A DNA stretch of 64,000 nucleotides, from positions 79,168 to 143,167 of the forward strand of contig NZ_LMFO01000032.1 of assembly GCF_001426865.1 (NCBI RefSeq), written 5' to 3'. This DNA comes from Paenibacillus sp. Root52. GTDB lineage: Bacteria; Bacillota; Bacilli; Paenibacillales; Paenibacillaceae. The notes beneath the pieces were generated by a model that saw nothing but the letters and a program-made list of their open reading frames with translations, was not told the DNA's origin and did not search any database. Both the position numbers and the translations under genes were made by a program. Of the stretch, positions 1-7,119 are shown piece by piece. Numbering within the stretch: position 1 is the first letter of the stretch; every line of letters begins with the position of its first letter.

Positions 1-325
1 TGGCACGTTGCGCCAGAGCGGCAGCACGATCCTTATTCATGTAACCGTTACCATAATCATTTGAAGGATTAACGAATACACGGATGCGAACCGAATTGAT
101 CTGATAATCTTTTTTCAAAATATCAATGATGTCTCGCTGAACACCGTTCTTATCTTTCCATTTGTAACCTTGGGCTTCCATCCCGGGAACCCAACTAATG
201 TCCGCACCTTTGGCAAAACTAGGTGCCGCGCTAACTTGCTGACCAACAGGCAGCATAATGGAGGTGAACAACAGCACAAAAGCCAAAGCAATGGATGTTT
301 TGAAACCCCTTACAAATTTAAACAT
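1..325 (-). CDS. Arabinogalactan endo-beta-1,4-galactanase, GH53 (N-terminal part)
   Basis: Translation of the reverse strand from an ATG at 325 gives a signal peptide (basic start, hydrophobic stretch, cleavage near a VSA-A site). It continues into a GH53-like start with GADISWVPGMEAQGYKW and NSVRIRVFVNPSNDYG, the first beta strands of the GH53 barrel. GH53 enzymes cut beta-1,4-galactan side chains of pectin outside the cell. The ribosome site AAGGAGGGA lies 7 bases upstream of the ATG. The gene runs off the left edge of the window, so the catalytic glutamates are not visible. The family assignment rests on about 108 residues and is fairly secure; the exact substrate is inferred from the family. 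Confidence 0.8.
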   Translation of the reverse strand, partial: MFKFVRGFKTSIALAFVLLFTSIMLPVGQQVSAAPSFAKGADISWVPGMEAQGYKWKDKNGVQRDIIDILKKDYQINSVRIRVFVNPSNDYGNGYMNKDRAAALAQRA

Positions 326-456
326 TACAAAATCCCTCCTTGTATTGGGTATCTAAGATACGTCCTTATTATAGTGGGGGTGGATTGTTAAACTATAGGG
401 TTTATTTCCAATATTTTGGTTGTTTTCTCAACTTCTCTACGAAAAAAAGGCAAACA

Positions 457-481
457 AAAAGCCGTCCGAAGACGGCTTTTC
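457..481 (-). terminator. Rho-independent terminator, bidirectional
   Basis: A perfect 10-bp stem (AAAAGCCGTC / GACGGCTTTT) with a CGAA loop. Read on the minus strand it is followed by a T-rich run, so it most likely ends the transcript of the 75-residue gene at 758-985. Confidence 0.8.
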
Positions 482-757
482 TACCCGTGGCGCTTTTTGA
501 AACATTGATCCGTATCCCGCGCCTCCAACTAGGCTCTTTTATTTTGAGCTAGTGGATCGGGTAAGGGACACGTTCAACATGTGATTAGAAATGTTGACGC
601 ACCTCCTTTCCTTGTGGCAAGAGTATACAATACTTTGTTTCGGAAAGCTAGTCTTTTTTTCATCTTTTTTTAGGAAATATTCCAAATATCTGCTATGGCT
701 CACGAAGGTGCCTAATGACACCATTAGCAATGCAGTGGTAACTCATTCAACGAAGCT
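482..757. other. Intergenic, no gene recognised
   Basis: Reading frames here are short, have no homology I recognise and lack well-placed ribosome sites. A GGAAAGGAGG sequence on the minus strand near 601-611 has no usable start codon after it. Confidence 0.5.
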
Positions 758-985
758 TTATTTCTCCGTTTGGAACATCGTAATATCGCGCGCATAATGA
801 CTCTTCGTACCATTATCATTGCGGATACGTACGCTCTCTTCACCGATGCGTTCGACGATTCCCCGGCCAACCTCACAGTATACGCCTGCTGGATCCTCCT
901 GCCATGCTGTTACGACACATTGGGAGAGGGCTGCAGTGAAAAATTCTATATTTTTTTGTAACGTTCTTGGTTTGTTCGATTTCAT
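758..985 (-). CDS. Small conserved-looking hypothetical protein (75 aa)
   Basis: I do not recognise the family. It is kept as a gene because the ATG follows an excellent AAAGGAG site at 7-base spacing and a strong terminator (457-481) lies downstream. The product is soluble, with no membrane segment or signal peptide. The second half, from GRGIVERIGEESVRIR, has an alternating pattern suggestive of a small beta barrel. It is transcribed divergently from ppk and shares its 247-bp upstream region, so it could share control by the Pho box. Function unknown. Confidence 0.6.
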   Translation of the reverse strand: MKSNKPRTLQKNIEFFTAALSQCVVTAWQEDPAGVYCEVGRGIVERIGEESVRIRNDNGTKSHYARDITMFQTEK

Positions 986-1112
986 TATATACTCCTTTAA
1001 GATATGCTTATTTATAAGAGGACAGTTGCCGACCTATTTCACACTGTCATCACTTTACTCTGTCTGCTGATCTTTGTAAAGGGATGGAAAAAGTTCGGTT
1101 AATCAGGTATCA

Positions 1113-1140
1113 TTTACATAAATTTTACACTGCATTTACA
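1113..1140 (+). promoter_or_regulatory. Pho box (PhoP-binding repeats) upstream of ppk
   Basis: Three exact TTTACA hexamers start at 1113, 1124 and 1135, a strict 11-bp period. This matches the Bacillus PhoP-P recognition pattern of TT(A/T/C)ACA repeats separated by about 5 bases. The position about 90 bp before the ppk start fits activation of ppk under phosphate limitation. Binding itself is inferred. Confidence 0.75.
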
Positions 1141-1232
1141 TTGCGCTGACGCTTATATCCAATCACGGATAGTACAATTAGTGAAGAACATCTAACCAAG
1201 GATTGATATGCAACATATTCGGAGGGGCATTC

Positions 1233-3314
1233 ATGCATAGAGATATCAAAACAGGCAACTATGTTAACCGTGATTTAAGTTGGGTCGAATTCAATCGACG
1301 TGTACTTCAAGAGGCTCAAGATCAGACAACTCCTTTATTGGAGCGTTTAAGATTTCTCGGTATTGTCGCCAGCAATCTGGACGAGTTCATGAGTGTAAGG
1401 GTAGCAGAGACCAAAGAAAAGATCAAAGCTGGATTTACGCAAAAAGATTTCTCAGGGTATACCCCTGCTGGTTTATATCGAAGACTGATTAAACGAACTG
1501 GAGCGATGGTTACCGAGCAGTATAAAACCTATCGGGAGCTCATTCGTCTCCTCGCCAAAAAAGGTGTCGTTTTACAAGAATATATTGATCTGAATGCGAC
1601 GCAGCAGCGTGCGATGGATCAGTATTATCACGAGATCATTTTTCCTGTATTAACCCCAATGGCAATTGACCAGAGTCGTCCGTTTCCATTGGTACACAAT
1701 AAATCGGTATATCTGTCCGTGATGCTGCAGAAGGAAGGGGAGCAAGAGGACGAGCCGTTCTTGGCGATTGTTCAGGTACCTTCTAATCTGCCACGGGTTG
1801 TGCCTATTCCACTTCGAGCCAATAGTAAAAAGAAAACGTTCATTCTGATTGAAGATCTAATCAAGCATCATATTCATACGCTCTTCAGCGGATATGTACC
1901 GCTTGCTGTACAAGAGTTCCGGGTAACTCGTAATGCGGATTTATCCATTAATGAAGAAGAGGCTGAGGATTTACTTGAAGCGATTGAGAAAGAACTGCGG
2001 CGTAGACGCCGGGGATCACCGGTACGACTGGAAGTCTGCAAGGATTTTAGACAAGATGCCCTGGATGAGTTGCAGGAAGAATTCGAGATCCAAGATCCGG
2101 TATACGAGATTGATGGACCACTAGACCTAAGTTTCCTGGCTGGATTTGTGGATAGTTTGGAAGGATTCACCCATCTGAAATATAGCCCTGTCAAACCGGT
2201 GTATCCGCCTGAGTTCCTTCCACGTGAAAGCCATTTTGAATTATTGCGCAGACGGGATGTACTTGTTCATCATCCTTATGAATCGTTTGAGCCTGTTACC
2301 GACTTTATATTGGAAGCTTCGGAAGATCCAAAAGTAATGGCGATCAAAATGACATTATATCGGGTTAACGGTGATTCTCGCTTAATACCAGCGCTAGCTT
2401 TAGCGGCAGAGAGTGGAAAGCAGGTTACGGTCGTTGTAGAGTTGAAGGCTCGCTTCGATGAAGAACGTAACATTGCTTGGGCTCGTAAGCTGGAGAAGGC
2501 AGGGTGTCACGTCGTCTATGGACTAGTTGGTTTGAAGACCCATGCCAAGATTATTCTTGTGGTGCGAAGAGAACAACATGGCGTACGACGTTATGTTCAC
2601 GTTGGAACAGGTAACTATAACGAGAGTACCGCCAAAGTATATACAGATGTAGGGCTGTTCACATCCAATCCGATCATTGGTGAGGATGCGTCAGGACTAT
2701 TTAATGAAATTACGGGATATTCTGGACCTAAGGCATTACAAGCATTTAGAGTGGCGCCGGACGGCATGAAGGATGAGCTCTTTGCCCTGATTCGCCGAGA
2801 GAGAGAACATGCTCAGCAGGGGCGCAAGGCTCGAATCATTGCCAAAATCAACTCACTTTCTCACCAGGATATGATTGATGAGTTGTACATTGCATCTCAA
2901 GCTGGTGTGCAGATTGACCTCATTGTGCGCGGCGTATGTTGTTTACGCCCTGGGGTAGAGGGGCTGAGTGAGAATATTCGCGTGATTAGTATTGTAGACC
3001 GTTTCTTGGAGCACTCGAGGTTGTTCTATTTTGAGAACGCCGGCAACCCGGATGTATTTCTCTCCAGTGCGGATTGGATGACACGGAATCTGCAACGTAG
3101 AATTGAATTGATGTGTCCGGTGTTTGATCCTGAACTGAAGCGAATGCTGGTCGACATTCTGAACTTATCTCTTAACGATAACGTCAAGGCTAGAGAGCTT
3201 ATGCCTGGCGGTAACTATGTATTTGTAAAAAACGAAAAACCCCCGCTGAGAAGTCAGACGGAGGCAATGGGTATTATTCCTTGGAAGCCTGCTGAATGGA
3301 GTATACTGACGTAA
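1233..3314 (+). CDS. ppk: Polyphosphate kinase PPK1
   Basis: Reversibly polymerises the gamma phosphate of ATP into inorganic polyphosphate. The 693-residue length is typical for PPK1. The N-terminal domain begins with NRDLSWVEFNRRVLQEA. The phosphorylated histidine is expected at H437 in LKTHAKIILV, and the second conserved active-site histidine at H594 in LEHSRLFYF. The HVGTGNYNESTAKVYTDVGL segment between them is also diagnostic. The start is the ATG at 1233 because GGAGGGG lies just upstream; an in-frame ATG at 1203 has no such site. A Pho box precedes the gene. The last 41 bp overlap the end of the convergent ppx gene, so there is no room for a terminator between the two stops. Confidence 0.96.
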   Translation: MHRDIKTGNYVNRDLSWVEFNRRVLQEAQDQTTPLLERLRFLGIVASNLDEFMSVRVAETKEKIKAGFTQKDFSGYTPAGLYRRLIKRTGAMVTEQYKTYRELIRLLAKKGVVLQEYIDLNATQQRAMDQYYHEIIFPVLTPMAIDQSRPFPLVHNKSVYLSVMLQKEGEQEDEPFLAIVQVPSNLPRVVPIPLRANSKKKTFILIEDLIKHHIHTLFSGYVPLAVQEFRVTRNADLSINEEEAEDLLEAIEKELRRRRRGSPVRLEVCKDFRQDALDELQEEFEIQDPVYEIDGPLDLSFLAGFVDSLEGFTHLKYSPVKPVYPPEFLPRESHFELLRRRDVLVHHPYESFEPVTDFILEASEDPKVMAIKMTLYRVNGDSRLIPALALAAESGKQVTVVVELKARFDEERNIAWARKLEKAGCHVVYGLVGLKTHAKIILVVRREQHGVRRYVHVGTGNYNESTAKVYTDVGLFTSNPIIGEDASGLFNEITGYSGPKALQAFRVAPDGMKDELFALIRREREHAQQGRKARIIAKINSLSHQDMIDELYIASQAGVQIDLIVRGVCCLRPGVEGLSENIRVISIVDRFLEHSRLFYFENAGNPDVFLSSADWMTRNLQRRIELMCPVFDPELKRMLVDILNLSLNDNVKARELMPGGNYVFVKNEKPPLRSQTEAMGIIPWKPAEWSILT

Positions 3315-4800
3315 CTCCCCAAGCCTCTTCCAGATCTTTGAGGGCGTCTTCTAGACCGCTAAGTTCCATTAACGGCTCTGCTGCACAGATGAAATGCATC
3401 TGCAGCGAGCCGTTTTTTGTCGTGGCCGTAACAGCAGAGATACTCTCTGAGCGATTAATGGCTTCCGATGCACGTAAAATCGAGCCGAGTCGATGGGCAT
3501 GACGCTCATCTGAATCATTTAGAATGTCCTTATGCTTATTCAGCAATTGGGGCGTTCTTTTTTTGGGGTGGTAATCAGCTGCAATTGCAGTCAGCACCGT
3601 CTCTCGGTGAGAAAGTCCGTAAATCCCTGCATTCATAATCCAATAGGAGGAGTGCTGGGTATACCGGAAATAATTGATCTGCTTACCTGCGCCATGCAGC
3701 ATGGAGGCTGTATATAGAATCCGTGCATCCGCTGGTTCTGGAGCTTCACCCTTTAAGGCACGGTATAGAACAACCGCATCCTGATGCACGCGTTTCAGGT
3801 GCTTCTCAGGAACCGGGGGGCCAAAATGGATGAAATTACGAACGCTGATTTCCAGTGCATTAGGTGCTTCAGGACATAGCGGTGACATCAAATCTCGAAG
3901 GATTCCGTCACGCAAGCCTGCTCCACTAACCACATAATGATCCCCTTGGATCATATCGAAGACCGTACGTAAAATAAGAATGCCTGGAACGATGATATCT
4001 GCTCGGTCCTTGGCTAGACCCGGTACCTTTTTGCGCTGTGCTGAAGTGAGATGAGGCAGGGATTTGCACATGTTATCCATAGAAGCAGCGCTGATCTCGT
4101 AGTGATGGCTTACAGGCAACGAATATTGTGTTCGCTTTTGCTCAATTTTGGCCAAAGTACGCATGGTGCCACCAAGACCGATTAAGGGAAGTCCGGGATG
4201 CTGTCTTACCCAATCATGTTCGCTTAGTGCCTCAGCAACTTGATTACATAGTGCCTCAATATGATCGTTTGACCAAGTATCCTCGCCACCATAGCGTGCA
4301 TAGGAGTTAACAGCACCGATGGGAAGGGAGATGCTATGTAGTCTTTTTCTGTCTCGAAATACTGTGATCTCTGTACTGCCGCCGCCAATATCCACGACAT
4401 AACCATCAGCCAGATCAATGGACTGGATGACCCCAAGGAATCCATAATAGGCCTCTTGATCTCCGGATACACATTCAACTTCAAGTCCTGTTTCCTGTTC
4501 GATCCACCCGATAATCTCTTGAGCATTCGTAGCATTACGAATAGCTGCAGTAGCCGCGGCACGGATACGATTGGTTTGGAATGCTTCACATTTCGCTTTG
4601 AATTGCTTCAAAACGGTAATAGCCTTATCCAATGAAGGACGATGAATCTGTCCGTTTGCTTCAACTGCATTGCTCAGGCGAGCAGCATATTTATCTTCAT
4701 GGATATTCCGGTATGCTCCATCTTGATCCAGTTCGTAGATGACGAGACGGATCGAGTTCGAGCCAATATCGATAATGCCAAGCGTTTCGTTTTCTTTCAT
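3274..4800 (-). CDS. ppx: Exopolyphosphatase, Ppx/GppA family
   Basis: Hydrolyses terminal phosphates from polyphosphate (or pppGpp), opposing PPK. It has the actin-like ASKHA fold: IDIGSNSIRL at the N-terminus is the first phosphate loop and VVDIGGGSTEI the second, with the GLGGTMRTLA segment following. The C-terminal third resembles the HD-type domain of long Ppx proteins. I start at the second of two close ATGs (508 aa), because AGAAGGAG sits 6 bases before it but only 1 base before the first ATG. It lies 26 bp after a small membrane protein gene on the same strand, probably an operon. The pairing with ppk supports exopolyphosphatase over a purely GppA role. Confidence 0.92.
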   Translation of the reverse strand: MKENETLGIIDIGSNSIRLVIYELDQDGAYRNIHEDKYAARLSNAVEANGQIHRPSLDKAITVLKQFKAKCEAFQTNRIRAAATAAIRNATNAQEIIGWIEQETGLEVECVSGDQEAYYGFLGVIQSIDLADGYVVDIGGGSTEITVFRDRKRLHSISLPIGAVNSYARYGGEDTWSNDHIEALCNQVAEALSEHDWVRQHPGLPLIGLGGTMRTLAKIEQKRTQYSLPVSHHYEISAASMDNMCKSLPHLTSAQRKKVPGLAKDRADIIVPGILILRTVFDMIQGDHYVVSGAGLRDGILRDLMSPLCPEAPNALEISVRNFIHFGPPVPEKHLKRVHQDAVVLYRALKGEAPEPADARILYTASMLHGAGKQINYFRYTQHSSYWIMNAGIYGLSHRETVLTAIAADYHPKKRTPQLLNKHKDILNDSDERHAHRLGSILRASEAINRSESISAVTATTKNGSLQMHFICAAEPLMELSGLEDALKDLEEAWGVTSVYSIQQASKE

Positions 4801-4826
4801 ATGCATCTCCTTCTATTAGAGGTGAT

Positions 4827-5081
4827 CTACCCGAAATGAAGCAGGGCAGCCAAAGCTTCCGGTGAGCCTGGAGGCGTGGCGGAGAAGGGCGTAGTTAGCA
4901 TGACAACAATGATGAAGACGATAAAACAAGCAAATAGAATACAGCTTAGGGCAAAGCCGCGGTTACGTTTCTTCATAAACAGTCGAATGCCTGTTACAAA
5001 CAGCAGTATAGTTACAGCTACCAGAACGATGGACATTGCAACATAAGCTACGCCATATAGTGATTTGAAAAATGACTCCAT
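4827..5081 (-). CDS. Small two-helix membrane protein (84 aa)
   Basis: I do not recognise the family. The protein has two clear hydrophobic segments, about residues 9-31 and 41-61, separated by a short basic loop (KKRNRG), and a proline- and alanine-rich tail. An AAGGAG site lies about 13 bases before the ATG at 5081. Upstream extension to 5210 is possible, but that region runs into the MITE-like repeat, so I prefer the short form. It is immediately upstream of ppx on the same strand. A role in polyphosphate metabolism is only suggested by that position. Confidence 0.6.
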   Translation of the reverse strand: MESFFKSLYGVAYVAMSIVLVAVTILLFVTGIRLFMKKRNRGFALSCILFACFIVFIIVVMLTTPFSATPPGSPEALAALLHFG

Positions 5082-5204
5082 TTTCTTCTGAACGCTCCTT
5101 AGACCCTCATATTTAAGCCTTGCTAAACCATTCTTTAGTAGCATACGACAGATTGAAGCGTTTGAAAAGCAACCCGGGCGTCTGTTCGTTTCCTTGAAGA
5201 GGTT

Positions 5205-5408
5205 GTTCAAAAAGTCCGCTTTTGATTACGAAGAATGCCTGAAGGCATCTCAGCATCGAATATGGAATTCAGCCGAAATAAGCGGGCTGCTTACGAAGCT
5301 TGTTTCCTTCGGAAACATGTAGTTGCTCACGTAGTCCTGCCTACGCTCCGCTACTCCATTTCTAGCTTCATCCCATCTTCTCGGTACTGAAAACCGTCCT
5401 TTTTGAAC
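5205..5408 (-). repeat. MITE-like dispersed repeat, family 1, full copy A (204 bp)
   Basis: The ends are imperfect inverted repeats (GTTCAAAAAG... / ...CTTTTTGAAC). The reverse complement matches 38835-39038 along its whole 204-bp length with only scattered differences. No plausible protein is encoded. It fills the gap between the small membrane protein and the ATP-grasp gene. Confidence 0.85.
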
Positions 5409-5539
5409 ATTCATTTGAACAAGCCTATAGACTTTTTCACTACAAAAGGGGCCTTAGCCTTGGACAGACATCCAAGAAAAGAGGTCTCCTGTTGAGTATG
5501 TATAAAGAAGAACCATGGCACAGGAAAGGAGATCAATCG

Positions 5540-6199
5540 ATGTCGAGACAACTTGCGAGCAAGTGGCTAAAGACAGCAGCCCTATTGAAATATCCAGTAG
5601 CAGCCGTTCATATTCCACAGACGATGGCGTTCAATGCAAGAAATCTACAACTTATGCTTGGCCGTTATGGCATGGTATATATTAAACCGATTGTGGGTGG
5701 AGGAGGTTACGGTGTAATCAGAGTATCCACAAGCGGAGGAAGTTATCGTTATACCCATATGAAAGTAACAAGATCATTTACCAACTACGGTCAGATGTAT
5801 CGTTCTCTAATGCGAGTAAAAGCTAAACGCAGATACTTGATTCAACAAGGAATCCATTTAGCTACGATTCAAGGTAGACCTGTAGATTACAGGGTGAAAG
5901 TAGTTAAGACCAAACGAGGCTGGGTTTTCCGAGCAGTAGTGGGACGTTTGGCTCGTCCAGGGCTGTGCGTTACCAATATAAGCAAGGGAGGAACCATGCT
6001 GTCTGGCAGAAGGGCATTACAGATGTCACTCCCTCATATCTCGAGCAGACATAAACGCCGTGAAATGCGTGCTTTAACCCTCACATGTACACGTATTATG
6101 GAAGTTCAATTTCCAGGGGTAGGACAGCTTGGGTTTGATTACGGTCTAGATTACAGCGGAAAGATATGGATTCTTGAAGTGAATACCAGACCCCAGTGA
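5540..6199 (+). CDS. YheC/YheD-like ATP-grasp protein
   Basis: Resembles the YheC/YheD family, spore-coat-associated ATP-grasp proteins of Bacilli. Visible features are a basic N-terminus with KWLKTAALLKYPVAAVHIPQT, the glycine-rich ATP-binding KPIVGGGGYGVIRV, the central lysine-bearing strand in RYLIQQGIHLA, the DYRVKVVKT strand and the metal-binding end LGFDYGLDY...WILEVNTRPQ. At 219 residues it is shorter than the usual 350-450 and is essentially the catalytic core, ending right after the N-x-R-P motif. The start at 5540 follows GGAAAGGAGA at good spacing; earlier in-frame TTG (5492) and ATG (5498) codons have weaker sites. Substrate unknown. Confidence 0.72.
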   Translation: MSRQLASKWLKTAALLKYPVAAVHIPQTMAFNARNLQLMLGRYGMVYIKPIVGGGGYGVIRVSTSGGSYRYTHMKVTRSFTNYGQMYRSLMRVKAKRRYLIQQGIHLATIQGRPVDYRVKVVKTKRGWVFRAVVGRLARPGLCVTNISKGGTMLSGRRALQMSLPHISSRHKRREMRALTLTCTRIMEVQFPGVGQLGFDYGLDYSGKIWILEVNTRPQ

Positions 6200-6376
6200 A
6201 TTGTGAAAAACACTAAATAAATCCAAATGTGAACCCGATAATATTAATAGATAAAACTGTCAGAAAACGTTTGAAATGACATCACTTCGGGTAAAGTACA
6301 CGCAACTACTCCTGAAACTATGAATTATTGCCAAAAAAATTCGATGTTAAACGTTCTGGTAGAAACGGACAAATCC

Positions 6377-6476
6377 TGTGCATAAATACTATCCACATTA
6401 TCCACGTTGTTTAATCAACATTTTCACCATTTATCAACAAACTATGCACAGGATTTCCACAAAACCTTGTGGATAA
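6377..6476. promoter_or_regulatory. Cluster of six DnaA-box-like 9-mers upstream of sda
   Basis: 9-mers related to TTATNCACA occur at 6377-6385 (minus, TTATGCACA), 6389-6397 (CTATCCACA), 6398-6406 (TTATCCACG), 6431-6439 (TTATCAACA), 6442-6450 (CTATGCACA) and 6468-6476 (minus, perfect TTATCCACA). Two are directly abutted. The cluster sits just upstream of the sda promoter. DnaA control of sda is established in Bacillus subtilis, so this is its likely counterpart here. Confidence 0.85.
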
Positions 6477-6484
6477 CAGAACGC

Positions 6485-6513
6485 TTGTTCTCTATATGAA
6501 TCTCTGATATGAT
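6485..6513 (+). promoter_or_regulatory. SigA-type promoter of sda
   Basis: TTGTTC and TATGAT separated by exactly 17 bp, 37 bp before the sda ATG and directly downstream of the DnaA-box cluster. Confidence 0.7.
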
Positions 6514-6550
6514 AGTTTTGAGGAAAATAAAGGAAAGGTTGTGGCGGGAA

Positions 6551-6694
6551 ATGGCTATGTTATCCGATGAGATGTTGTTGGATTCCTACCATAAGGCGAT
6601 TGAACTTGATCTCGAGAGAGATTTCATCGCGCTGCTTTTGGCAGAAATTCATAAGCGCAAACTGGGTACTGACGTATCTGCCATTCTTCACTAG
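6551..6694 (+). CDS. sda: Sporulation histidine kinase inhibitor Sda
   Basis: A 47-residue helical-hairpin protein matching the Sda family: MLSDEMLLDSYHKAIELDL, then RDFIALLLAEIHKRKLG. Sda binds the dimerisation/phosphotransfer domain of sporulation kinases such as KinA and blocks phosphorelay entry while replication is incomplete or damaged. The ATG at 6551 gives the usual family length; an in-frame TTG at 6539 preceded by AAAGGAAAGG is an alternative adding four residues. The DnaA-box cluster and promoter upstream fit replication-coupled transcription. Confidence 0.9.
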   Translation: MAMLSDEMLLDSYHKAIELDLERDFIALLLAEIHKRKLGTDVSAILH

Positions 6695-6716
6695 AGATCC
6701 TCATTGCAGGCAATGT

Positions 6717-6968
6717 TTACAGGTTTCCGGACATGTCCCACATTGCGACAGGTTGTAAAGTGCCTGTCTGACAGTGGTGACAGTACATGAGATGAATGCA
6801 ACTGCTTCCTTCTTCATCTGAAGTGCTGGAAGTAATTGAAGTCGCATAAGGACTATATGGTCCGGTGTAGTCGTTTAATTTGCCGCATTCTGATAGTCCC
6901 TGAAGGCAGTGGGGACAAGCCTGCTCCGGTACAACCAGACCGTTACACAGCGGGCATATATAAGACAA
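6717..6968 (-). CDS. Small zinc-ribbon protein (83 aa)
   Basis: Function unknown. The protein has CPLC and CPHC pairs near the N-terminus and a further C...CHHC group near the C-terminus, so it probably binds one or two zinc ions. The start is a TTG at 6968, because a strong AGGAGGGAT lies 4 bases before it. Upstream in-frame codons are inside the hairpin leader. That leader (6969-7011) folds so that the ribosome site lies in the stem, which may limit translation. Confidence 0.65.
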   Translation of the reverse strand: MSYICPLCNGLVVPEQACPHCLQGLSECGKLNDYTGPYSPYATSITSSTSDEEGSSCIHLMYCHHCQTGTLQPVAMWDMSGNL

Positions 6969-7017
6969 GGGTATCCCTCCTGAATATGTAGTGTTCAGGA
7001 GTAAGATACCCTTTTTT
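6969..7017. promoter_or_regulatory. Hairpin: sequesters the zinc-ribbon RBS; terminator-like on the plus strand
   Basis: GGGTATC (6969-6975) pairs with GATACCC (7005-7011), and TCCTGAA (6978-6984) with TTCAGGA (6994-7000). On the minus strand the AGGAGGGAT ribosome site falls inside the stem. On the plus strand the stem is followed by six Ts and could end the sda transcript. Confidence 0.65.
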
Positions 7018-7031
7018 GTAGCTTTTATGTT

Positions 7032-7091
7032 ATTCAAAAAGTCCGCAATTACCCTAGTGCTTCTCAGTAAGGATAACGATCCTTTTTGAAC
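7032..7091 (-). repeat. Internally deleted copy of repeat family 1 (60 bp)
   Basis: Starts with TATTCAAAAAGTCCGC and ends with CTTTTTGAAC, like the ends of the 204-bp copies. Its second half (CTTCTCAGTAAGGATAACGA) matches the segment next to the right end of copy A, so about 145 bp of interior is missing. Confidence 0.75.
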
Positions 7092-7119
7092 TTGATCTAT
7101 TTGGTCTGTCTGAATGGAA

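Noticed and set aside
1874..2194. Minus-strand 106-residue frame inside ppk
   Set aside because: Serine- and arginine-rich shadow of a strongly supported gene.
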